From the NCBI GenBank assembly GCA_964590945.1, contig CAZPXF010000075.1, positions 1 to 11,399 of the forward strand: DNA of 11,399 nt, in the 5' to 3' direction. Origin of the DNA: CAZPXF01 sp964590945. GTDB taxonomy: Bacteria; Bacillota; Clostridia; Lachnospirales; Lachnospiraceae. Positions 1 through 7,300 of this stretch are shown in pieces (the first letter of the stretch is position 1; each line of letters begins with the position of its first letter). Both the position numbers and the translations under genes were made by a program. The notes beneath the pieces were generated by a model. It did no database searches. It saw nothing but the letters and a program-made list of their open reading frames with translations, and had not been told where the DNA came from.

Positions 1-26
1 CATATCCTTAACATTTTCTGCATTCA

Positions 27-55
27 TTGACAATATTTTTGATTAATGGTATCAT
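27..55 (+). promoter_or_regulatory. sigma-A-type promoter for dapA
   Basis: A perfect -35 box TTGACA (27-32) is followed by a 17-nt spacer and a -10 box TATCAT (50-55), one mismatch from TATAAT. Transcription should start near position 62, leaving about 30 nt of leader before the dapA ATG. There is no room in the window for a lysine riboswitch or T-box between this promoter and dapA. The sequence match is direct; activity is inferred. Confidence 0.8.
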
Positions 56-78
56 TTGAAAGTATATACCAGAATGTT

Positions 79-85
79 GAGGAGG
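79..85 (+). promoter_or_regulatory. ribosome binding site that fixes the dapA start
   Basis: GAGGAGG lies 6 nt before the ATG at 92. An in-frame TTG at 56 would add 12 residues, but it has no ribosome binding site and directly abuts the -10 box, upstream of the predicted transcription start. The ATG at 92 is therefore the start. Confidence 0.85.
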
Positions 86-91
86 ATAAAA

Positions 92-982
92 ATGGCTATT
101 TTTACAGGTGCAGGCGTGGCTATGATCACACCGTTTCATACAGATGGCAGCGTGAATTATGAGAAGCTGGAAGAACTTGTTGATTACCATTGTGAAAGTG
201 GAACGGACAGCATTATAGTCTGCGGAACTACAGGGGAAGCGTCTACGCTTTCAGAAGCAGAACATATGGAATGCATCAGGGTAGTAGCCGCCAGGGCGAA
301 AGGCCGTATCCCGGTTATTGCAGGAACCGGTTCTAACTGTACGGAGACGGCGATCGAATTGTCCGTAGATGCGGCGAAGAGCGGCGCAGATGGTCTTTTA
401 GTTGTGACTCCATATTATAATAAAGCGACACAGAAGGGACTTTTCGGGCACTATGCAGCGATTGCCAGGGCGACAGATGTTCCGATCATCATGTACAATG
501 TGCAGAGCAGGACAGGGTGCAACATCCAGCCGGCGACGGCGGCGCAGATCGTGAAGGAACTGGATACGGTGATCGGCATTAAGGAGGCGTCCGGCAATAT
601 TTCCCAGGTTGCGTGGATCATGCAGCTTACGAACGGAGATATCGATCTTTACTCCGGCAACGATGACCAGATCGTACCGCTTCTTTCTCTTGGCGGGAAG
701 GGAGTGATTTCCGTATTGTCCAATGTGGCGCCGCAGGAGACGCATGATATTTGCGCGAGATATTTTGCAGGAGATGTGAAGGGAAGCTGTGAGCTGCAGC
801 TGCGCGCGCTTCCATTGATCGAACAGTTATTCTGCGAGGTCAATCCAATACCGGTGAAGAAAGCAGTCGAATTGATGGGATTTGAGACAGGATCTTTGCG
901 CCTTCCTCTTACAGAGATCGAGGCGGAGCATGAGAAGAATTTAGTTCAGGCTATGAAAGATTTTGGAATTCAATTAGCATAA
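92..982 (+). CDS. dapA: 4-hydroxy-tetrahydrodipicolinate synthase
   Basis: This cytoplasmic class I (Schiff-base) aldolase condenses pyruvate with aspartate semialdehyde, the first committed step of diaminopimelate and lysine synthesis. The product is 296 aa, close to the family norm of about 290, and forms a single TIM barrel. Visible active-site residues, with E. coli equivalents: the GTTGE motif at 45-49 gives Thr46/Thr47 (T44/T45), Tyr109 (Y107), Tyr135 in IIMYNV (Y133), Arg140 (R138), and the Schiff-base Lys164 in IGIKEASG (K161). All key residues are intact. The start at 92 rests on a GAGGAGG site 6 nt upstream and on the promoter position. An intrinsic terminator follows immediately. 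dapB is the next gene, as expected for this pathway. The feedback-binding residues for lysine were not assessed. Identification is firm; other members of the DHDPS family such as N-acetylneuraminate lyase are less likely given the dapB neighbour. Confidence 0.96.
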   Translation: MAIFTGAGVAMITPFHTDGSVNYEKLEELVDYHCESGTDSIIVCGTTGEASTLSEAEHMECIRVVAARAKGRIPVIAGTGSNCTETAIELSVDAAKSGADGLLVVTPYYNKATQKGLFGHYAAIARATDVPIIMYNVQSRTGCNIQPATAAQIVKELDTVIGIKEASGNISQVAWIMQLTNGDIDLYSGNDDQIVPLLSLGGKGVISVLSNVAPQETHDICARYFAGDVKGSCELQLRALPLIEQLFCEVNPIPVKKAVELMGFETGSLRLPLTEIEAEHEKNLVQAMKDFGIQLA

Positions 983-983
983 G

Positions 984-1012
984 AAAAGGATGCGCTTCGC
1001 CGCATCCTTTTT
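984..1012 (+). terminator. intrinsic terminator after dapA
   Basis: GGATGCG (988-994) pairs perfectly with CGCATCC (1001-1007) around a 6-nt loop. Flanking AAAA/TTTT extends the stem, and a T-run (1008-1012) follows. It begins 2 nt after the dapA stop codon. It lies between dapA and dapB, so dapB would be made by partial readthrough or from a promoter not recognised here. Confidence 0.85.
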
Positions 1013-1064
1013 CGCACGTATCGGACGATGGATTCCGGTCAGATGAAAGCGAGGAGATAATAGG

Positions 1065-1823
1065 ATGGTTAAGATTTTGATGCACGGATGTAATGGCAGG
1101 ATGGGGCAGGTCATTACGGGACTTGTAAAAAACGATGAACATGCAGAAATTGCAGCCGGCGTGGATGCGTATCAGGGGATTGCGAATGATTATCCGGTGT
1201 TTTCTTCTTTGGAAGAGTGCAGCGCAGATTTCGATGTCATCGTTGATTTTTCCAACGCCGCAGCGGTAGACGGGCTTTTGGATTATTGTGTGGATAAAAG
1301 AATTCCGGTTGTTCTTTGTACAACAGGACTTTCTGAGGAGCAGCTTGCGCATGTGGAGGAGGCCTCCAAAGAGGTGGCGGTTCTGAGGTCGGCAAATATG
1401 TCCCTTGGGATCAATATGCTGCTGAAGCTCGTCCAAAATGCGGCAAAGATTCTCGCGCCTGCGGGGTTTGATATTGAGCTTGTGGAGCGTCACCACAACC
1501 AGAAGGCAGATGCGCCGAGCGGAACCGCGCTTGCGCTGGCGGATTCCATCAATGAGGCGCTGGATCATTCTTATGAGTATGTATATGACAGAAGCCAGAC
1601 CCGGCAGAAGAGGAGTACGAAGGAGATCGGCATTTCGGCGGTCCGCGGCGGAACGATCGTCGGAGATCATGAGGTGATCTTTGCAGGCGCTGATGAAGTG
1701 ATCGAGTTCAGGCATACGGCGTATTCCAGGGCCGTATTTGGCAAGGGAGCTGTGGAAGCCGCCAAATTCCTTGCCGGGAAACCGGAAGGAATGTATGATA
1801 TGAGCGATGTTATTCAGATGTAA
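1065..1823 (+). CDS. dapB: 4-hydroxy-tetrahydrodipicolinate reductase
   Basis: DapB reduces the DapA product to tetrahydrodipicolinate with NAD(P)H, the second step of the diaminopimelate/lysine pathway, in the cytoplasm. The 252-aa length is normal for the family. The N-terminal Rossmann nucleotide-binding loop is GCNGRMG (8-14), followed by VDFSNAAA (60-67) in the dinucleotide fold. The diagnostic DapB signature is at 141-155 (ERHHNQKADAPSGTA): His143/His144 match the catalytic pair, Lys147 is the proton-donating lysine, and the PSGTA loop binds substrate. GAGGAG (1051-1056), 8 nt upstream, supports the ATG. No promoter is obvious in the 52 nt after the dapA terminator. The following fbp gene starts 20 nt after the stop, so the two are probably co-transcribed. 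All signature residues are intact. Confidence 0.96.
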   Translation: MVKILMHGCNGRMGQVITGLVKNDEHAEIAAGVDAYQGIANDYPVFSSLEECSADFDVIVDFSNAAAVDGLLDYCVDKRIPVVLCTTGLSEEQLAHVEEASKEVAVLRSANMSLGINMLLKLVQNAAKILAPAGFDIELVERHHNQKADAPSGTALALADSINEALDHSYEYVYDRSQTRQKRSTKEIGISAVRGGTIVGDHEVIFAGADEVIEFRHTAYSRAVFGKGAVEAAKFLAGKPEGMYDMSDVIQM

Positions 1824-1843
1824 TATACAAAAGGAGAAGGGCT

Positions 1844-3793
1844 ATGGAGAAGATAGGTGAAAAAGAACTGAAATGGCTGGCAGAGATTTACCCGACGATT
1901 GCGGCGGCGTCGACTGAGATCATTAATATGCAGTCGATCCTGAACCTGCCGAAAGGAACGGAGCATTTTTTGACAGATATCCACGGAGAATATGAAGCTT
2001 TTACACATGTGCTCCGGAACGGCTCCGGATCTGTTAAGAAAAAGATCAGAGAAGTATTTGGAAATACGATGAGCAAGAAGGAAATGCGTTCGCTTGCGAC
2101 TCTGATCTATTATCCGCGCGAGAAGATGGATATCATCCAGCGCGAGGAGAAAAATATGGACGACTGGTATAAGATCACGCTGTTCCGGCTGATCGAGGTC
2201 AGCAAGCGTGTGGCGAGCAAATATACCCGCTCCAAGGTGAGGAAGGCTCTCCCGAAGGACTTTGCATATGTCATTGAGGAGCTGATCACGGAGAAGGCGG
2301 AGGTGCTGGATAAGGAAGCGTATTACAATGAGATCGTACATACGATCATCCGTATCGGACGCGCGGAGGAATTTATCGTTGCGATGAGCGAGCTGATCCA
2401 GCGTCTGGTTGTGGATCATCTTCATATCGTAGGGGATATTTTCGACCGCGGCCCCGGGCCTCATATTATCATGGATACATTGATGGATTATCATTCTCTG
2501 GATATCCAGTGGGGAAACCACGATGTTCTGTGGATGGGGGCAGCAGCCGGACAGCAGGCATGTATCGCCAACGTGATCCGCAACAGCGTGCGCTATGGCA
2601 ATCTGGATATTCTGGAGGACGGCTACGGGATCAATCTGCTCCCGCTTGCCACCTTTGCGGTCGATGCATACCATGACGATCCGTGTGAGCAGTTTAAGAT
2701 CAAGACGAAAAATATTGATGACAAAGAGATAGACATGCAGAGGAAGATCCACAAGGCGATCTCCATCATCCAGTTCAAGCTGGAGGGGCAGCTCATCGAG
2801 AAGTATCCGGAGTTTGATCTGGATGACAGACGGCTGCTTCATAAGATCAATTTTGAGACGGGTATGGTGGATCTTTACGGTAAGGAATATAAGATGCTGG
2901 ATATGAATTTCCCGACGATCGATCCGGCCGATCCGTACCGGCTCTCCGAGGGCGAGGAGCTGGTGATGAACCGTCTTCAGAAGGCCTTTGAGAACTGCGA
3001 GAAGCTGCAGAAGCATACGCGCGTTCTGCTTGCCAAAGGCGGCCTTTACAAGGTATTCAATAACAATCTTCTGTACCACGGCTGTATGCCGCTGAATGAG
3101 GACGGCAGCTTTTGCGAGGTTCAGCTATTTGGAAAGAAGTACAAGGGCAGGGCGTGGTACGAGGTTCTGGATTCGTATGTGAGAAAGGGATTCTTTGCGC
3201 TGGATCCGGAGGAAAAGCAGCGGGGACAGGATATCATGTGGTATATCTGGTGCAGTCCCAATTCCCCTCTGTTTGGCAAGGACAAAATGACAACCTTCGA
3301 GCGCTGCTTTGTTGCGGAAGCGGAAACGCATAAAGAAAATAAAAACCCGTATTACAGGCTGATCGAAGAGGAAGAGGTTGTGGATTCGATCATCCGGGAG
3401 TTCGGACTTGATCCGGCGACGGCGCATATTGTAAATGGACATGTTCCGGTGAAGTGCGTAAAGGGTGAAAGCCCGATCAAGGGTCATGGGAAGGTGCTTG
3501 TGATCGACGGCGGATTTTCCAAGGCATACCAGAAGGAAACCGGAATTGCAGGTTATACGCTGATCTACAATTCTTACGGGATGCGTCTGGTGGCTCATGA
3601 ACCATTTGAATCGACGGAGGCAGCGATCGAAAAAGAGAGCGATATCCACTCCGAGACAACGATCGTGCAGCAGTTAGCCAACCGTCTTTCCGTCGGCGAT
3701 ACAGATCAGGGAAGAAAGATCAAGGAGCGCATTGCGGATTTGGAAATCCTTCTGCAGGCATATCGTTCCGGAGCAATTACAGAGAAGTCGTGA
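1844..3793 (+). CDS. fbp: fructose-1,6-bisphosphatase, class III
   Basis: This enzyme hydrolyses fructose-1,6-bisphosphate to fructose-6-phosphate in gluconeogenesis. The class III form is the Firmicutes type, known to be Mn-dependent, and has a calcineurin-like metallophosphatase core unrelated to class I FBPases. The 649-aa product is slightly shorter than the Bacillus subtilis enzyme (about 670). Metal-site motifs appear in the expected order: TDIHGE with Asp45 and His47, GDIFDRGPG with Gly197, Asp198, Asp201 and Arg202, and GNHD at 224-227. A further conserved histidine lies in the C-terminal half (NGHVPVK, His533), followed by VIDGG. AAGGAG (1831-1836) sits 7 nt before the ATG. The gene is 20 nt downstream of dapB and likely shares its mRNA, although its pathway is different. 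No frameshift or truncation is seen. Identification by motifs and length is confident. Confidence 0.95.
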   Translation: MEKIGEKELKWLAEIYPTIAAASTEIINMQSILNLPKGTEHFLTDIHGEYEAFTHVLRNGSGSVKKKIREVFGNTMSKKEMRSLATLIYYPREKMDIIQREEKNMDDWYKITLFRLIEVSKRVASKYTRSKVRKALPKDFAYVIEELITEKAEVLDKEAYYNEIVHTIIRIGRAEEFIVAMSELIQRLVVDHLHIVGDIFDRGPGPHIIMDTLMDYHSLDIQWGNHDVLWMGAAAGQQACIANVIRNSVRYGNLDILEDGYGINLLPLATFAVDAYHDDPCEQFKIKTKNIDDKEIDMQRKIHKAISIIQFKLEGQLIEKYPEFDLDDRRLLHKINFETGMVDLYGKEYKMLDMNFPTIDPADPYRLSEGEELVMNRLQKAFENCEKLQKHTRVLLAKGGLYKVFNNNLLYHGCMPLNEDGSFCEVQLFGKKYKGRAWYEVLDSYVRKGFFALDPEEKQRGQDIMWYIWCSPNSPLFGKDKMTTFERCFVAEAETHKENKNPYYRLIEEEEVVDSIIREFGLDPATAHIVNGHVPVKCVKGESPIKGHGKVLVIDGGFSKAYQKETGIAGYTLIYNSYGMRLVAHEPFESTEAAIEKESDIHSETTIVQQLANRLSVGDTDQGRKIKERIADLEILLQAYRSGAITEKS

Positions 3794-3884
3794 TTTCCAG
3801 TTTTTTCCATGGTATAAATTTTGGAAAAATGCAGATAGTATGAGTATCTTCCAAATAATATCATGAAAGAAAAGGAGACTTCTT
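3794..3884 (+). promoter_or_regulatory. AT-rich gap with weak promoter-like and hairpin elements
   Basis: This 91-nt gap before the lipoprotein has no convincing terminator for fbp. A weak promoter candidate is TTGGAA (3821-3826), an 18-nt spacer and TATCTT (3845-3850). TATAAA (3813-3818) resembles a -10 box but has no -35 partner. The strand 3821-3829 can pair either with TTTTTCCA (3802-3809) or with TTCCAA (3849-3854), the latter alongside GATA/TATC (3834-3837 and 3845-3848). AAGGAGA (3872-3878) is the ribosome binding site of the next gene. The promoter call is tentative. Confidence 0.3.
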
Positions 3885-4253
3885 ATGAAAAAGTGGAAAA
3901 AATGGTTAGTACTTGCAATGTGTGTTGGCGTTATCGGCAGCGTGACGGCATGTGGCAGCGCCACGGATAATAACAATGATACAACTCAGGAGGACGCAAA
4001 TCCTGAGAGCGACGCCGGAGCAGCGGATACGGATACAAATGTAGATAATACAGACAAAACTGACACAGTGGATGACGCAGATAATGCCGACAATAATGGT
4101 ACGGTCGGCGGCGCCCTTGAGGATGCGGCCGACGATGTGGGAGACGCTGTGGATGATACAGTCGATGACGTTACAGACGATGCAGATAATGCGGATAACA
4201 CAAATCATGCAAATGATACTGTCAACAATGCCACGGACGACAATAATCGTTAG
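3885..4253 (+). CDS. small Asp/Asn-rich lipoprotein of unknown function
   Basis: No known family is recognised. The 122-aa product begins with a classic lipoprotein signal: basic MKKWKKW, a hydrophobic core (8-20) and a lipobox V-T-A-C with Cys23 as the lipidated residue. It should therefore be anchored to the outer face of the membrane. The mature part (about 100 aa) is low-complexity. I count 28 Asp and 3 Glu against one Lys and one Arg, with many Asn, Thr and Ala. An exact DDADNADN unit occurs at 63-70 and 98-105. Residues 81-96 have valines about every four residues among Asp pairs, which could form an acidic amphipathic helix. The rest is probably disordered, perhaps cation-binding or spacer-like (inference). 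An AAGGAG-type site 7 nt before the ATG and the lipobox make it a real gene. A terminator follows, then a large ABC permease that may be functionally linked. Confidence 0.82.
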   Translation: MKKWKKWLVLAMCVGVIGSVTACGSATDNNNDTTQEDANPESDAGAADTDTNVDNTDKTDTVDDADNADNNGTVGGALEDAADDVGDAVDDTVDDVTDDADNADNTNHANDTVNNATDDNNR

Positions 4254-4260
4254 AAACACC

Positions 4261-4298
4261 GTCCCGGTACTTATGCAGGAATAAGTGCCGGGATTTTT
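4261..4298 (+). terminator. strong intrinsic terminator after the lipoprotein gene
   Basis: CCCGGTACTTAT (4263-4274) pairs with ATAAGTGCCGGG (4281-4292) around a 6-nt loop. This is a 12-bp stem with one T-G wobble, extendable by an outer T-A pair, followed by ATTTTT (4293-4298). It starts 7 nt after the lipoprotein stop and ends 18 nt before the permease ATG. The permease must therefore depend on readthrough or on a promoter I cannot see. Confidence 0.9.
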
Positions 4299-4316
4299 GG
4301 ACGGAAAGGAAAGAAA

Positions 4317-7300
4317 ATGAAGCGTTCATACCGGAAAATAATTGGAAGATCAATTAAAAAAAGTATGGGAAGATTTTTGTCGGTATTTGCGATCACGGCT
4401 CTGGGAGTAGGTTTTCTGGCAGGACTTATTTCCACGACGCCGGATATGAGATATACGATCGATCAATATTATGACGAGACGCATTTTTTTGATATTTTCC
4501 TGAAATCCACGGCAGGATTTACCGGGGAGGACGTTGAAGCGGTCTGCGGTGTGGATGAGATTTCCAGGGCGGAAGGCGTTTATGTCATGGATGCAATCAT
4601 GGAAGACCAGAATGGCGTAAGCCATGTGGCGCGTCTGATGGGAACGGATTTTGCCGAAATGCAGAAGAAGGATCCGGAAGCCTTTAATCAGTTGGAATTA
4701 AAAGAAGGGACATGGCCGGAAAATGAAAATGAGTGCGTGGTGGAGTATACCAAGCCGGTGCAGGACACGCCTGTGATCGGAGATACGATCACGCTGACAG
4801 AGGACAATAAGGATATTGATGATACATATCACGTAAAGACCTATACGGTAACCGGATTTGTAGAGAATCCGGAGTATTTCTCCCTGGAGGATGAGCCGAC
4901 GACAGTGGGAAGCGGCAAGATCAATCTGCTCGTCTATGTTTATGATTCGGCGTTTGCCCTGGATTATTTTACCGAGATACAGGCGTCTGTAGAAGGGGCG
5001 GACAAGGAAATTGCTTTTACAGATGCATATGAAGAGAAGGTCGACGCTGCGGCGGATTCTCTGGAAGAGCTCGCCGGACAGCGGGAGGTCGTGCGGTATA
5101 ATGAGATCGTGAATGAGGCTTATGAGGCGCTCCGTGAGAAAAAACAGGATTACCGGAAGGAGAAGGCAAAGACGTTAAAAAAGCTGTCCGATGCGCAGAA
5201 AGAGATCGACGACGGGAAACAGGAGATCGCGGATGGCGAGAAGGAGATCGCGGACGGCGAAAAGTCACTGGCAGAGAATCAAAAGAAGCTTTCCGACGGC
5301 CAGAAGGAACTGGAAAAGGGTCAGAAGGAAATAGAAACCGGGGAGAAGGAGCTTGCAAGTGCGAAGAAGGAGATCGCATCCGCTAAAAAAGAATTAAAGA
5401 AGAGCAAAAAAGCTTCGGAAAAGGAGCTTGCAAGCGCGAAGAAGAAGCTGGATGCGGCGAAGACGGAACTGGAAAAGCAGGAGACGGAGCTGGCCGCGGC
5501 AAAGGAGCAGCTTGACGCCTCAGCGGGTGAGATCGAGAAAGCGAAGGAAGCGATCGCCTCCGGTATGCTGGATGAAGAGACCGGGCAGGCCATGCAGCAG
5601 CAGGTCACGGCATACGAAAGCAGTCTTGCGGATTACAACACGGGTAAGGCAAAGCTGGATTCTGCCAAAGCGGAGCTGACGAAGCAGGAAAAGGCATATA
5701 CATCCTCGAAAAAGAAAGCGGAGAAGGAGCTTGCAAAGGCAGAGAAGAAGATCGCAGCAGGAGAAAAAGAGATCACGCAAAATGAGAAAAAGCTTGCGGA
5801 GGCGAAGAAGAAGCTTGCGGCATCCAAAAAGGAGCTGGAGGAAGGACAAAAGGAAATCTCCTCCGCAAAGTCTGAGCTTGCGGATGCGAAGACGCAGCTT
5901 CAGGACGCCAAAAATACGGTCACGGAATCTCAGAATAAACTGGATAAGAACCAGAAAAAGGCGGATCAGGAGCTTAATAAAGCGGAGAAAAAGCTTCAGG
6001 ATGCGGAGGATGAGATCGAAGATATCGACAAGGTGACATGGTATGTGATGGATCGCAACTCCAATGTAGGTTATGCCAGCTTTTACGGCAATGTGGATAA
6101 GGTCGCGTCCATTGCGAAGGTATTTCCGGTGTTCTTTTTCCTGATTGCGGCGCTTGTCGTGCTGACAACGATGACGCGGATGGTGGAGGAAGAGCGAACC
6201 GAAATCGGCGTGATCAAGGCTCTTGGATACAGTAATGTGACGATCGCATCCAAGTATCTGATCTACGCGACGCTTGCGGCGGTTCTCGGCGCGGCGTTTG
6301 GGCTTGCGGCCGGGACGCATCTGTTTCCGATGGTGATATGGAATGCATATGGGATCATGTACACGTTTCCAACGCTTGTATGCCTGATGGATCCGCTCAT
6401 CTGCCTTGGCACCTCCGGCGTTCTGGTCACAGGCGTGATCGGAGCCACTCTGTACGCAAGTCTCGATGTACTGCGGGGGAAACCGGCAGCGCTGATGCTG
6501 CCGAAAGCGCCGAAGCCGGGCAAACGGGTATTTTTGGAGTATATCCGTCCGTTGTGGAAGCGTATGAAATTCACGCATAAGGTAACGGCGCGAAATCTGC
6601 TGCGGTACAAAAAGCGTTTTTTCATGACGATCCTCGGCGTGGCTGGCTGTACGGCGCTTCTTGTGACCGGCTTTGGTCTGCGGGATTCAATCGGAGATAT
6701 TGTGGAGCGGCAGTACGGAACCCTGCAGAAATTTGATCTGGAAATACAGACGGATGCGGAAGCAGATCCGGAAGAGGAATCTGCCCTTGCAGATTACCTG
6801 AAGGATGATTCGGAGCAGGACGGATATCTCCGGGTACATAAATCCGGCGCGGAGCTTTATTTCGCGGATGGAGAAGGGGATATCACGCTGGTCGTGCCGG
6901 AGGAAACGGAGAGAATGAACGATTTCCGTACGCTTCAGAACCGGCAGACGAAGGAAACCGTTTCTTTTGAGGCGGATTCGGTCATTCTGACAGAGAAGGT
7001 TGCCGAACGGCTTGGGATTTCCGCCGGAGATACGGTTTCCCTGAAAAACAGTGATGACAGGAGCGCGGAGTTTACCGTGACGGACATCGTGGAAAACTAT
7101 ATATCCAGCTATGTTTTTATGGGCGTTGATGCATACAGGGCGGCATTTGACGAGGAGCCGGAATATCTGTATCTGGATATAAAAAATAATCTGAATGAGG
7201 AAGAGGAAAGGGCTGCCCTTTCTGCAAAGCTTCTGGAGGATTCTTCGATCACGAACCTGCAATTCAGCGAGGACAGCCGGGAGACCTTCGGAAATATGCT

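Noticed and set aside
56..91. Upstream TTG start extending dapA by 12 residues
   Set aside because: It has no ribosome binding site, directly abuts the -10 box and lies upstream of the predicted transcription start. The ATG at 92 has a near-ideal site.
1..91. Lysine riboswitch or T-box before dapA
   Set aside because: The promoter at 27-55 leaves only about 30 nt of leader, too short for either element.
1814..3079. Long open frame (421 codons) on the minus strand
   Set aside because: It is antisense to fbp, which has a full set of metal-site motifs. The open minus frame is a codon-bias shadow.
5181..6032. Tandem DNA repeat or CRISPR-like array
   Set aside because: The 21-bp periodicity is degenerate and follows protein heptads in an intact reading frame; there are no constant repeats with unique spacers.
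5520..6578. Arg/Leu-rich minus-strand open frame (352 codons) over the coiled-coil region
   Set aside because: It arises from the purine-rich heptad coding (gaag/aag read in reverse as ctt/ctc). The + strand protein explains the composition.
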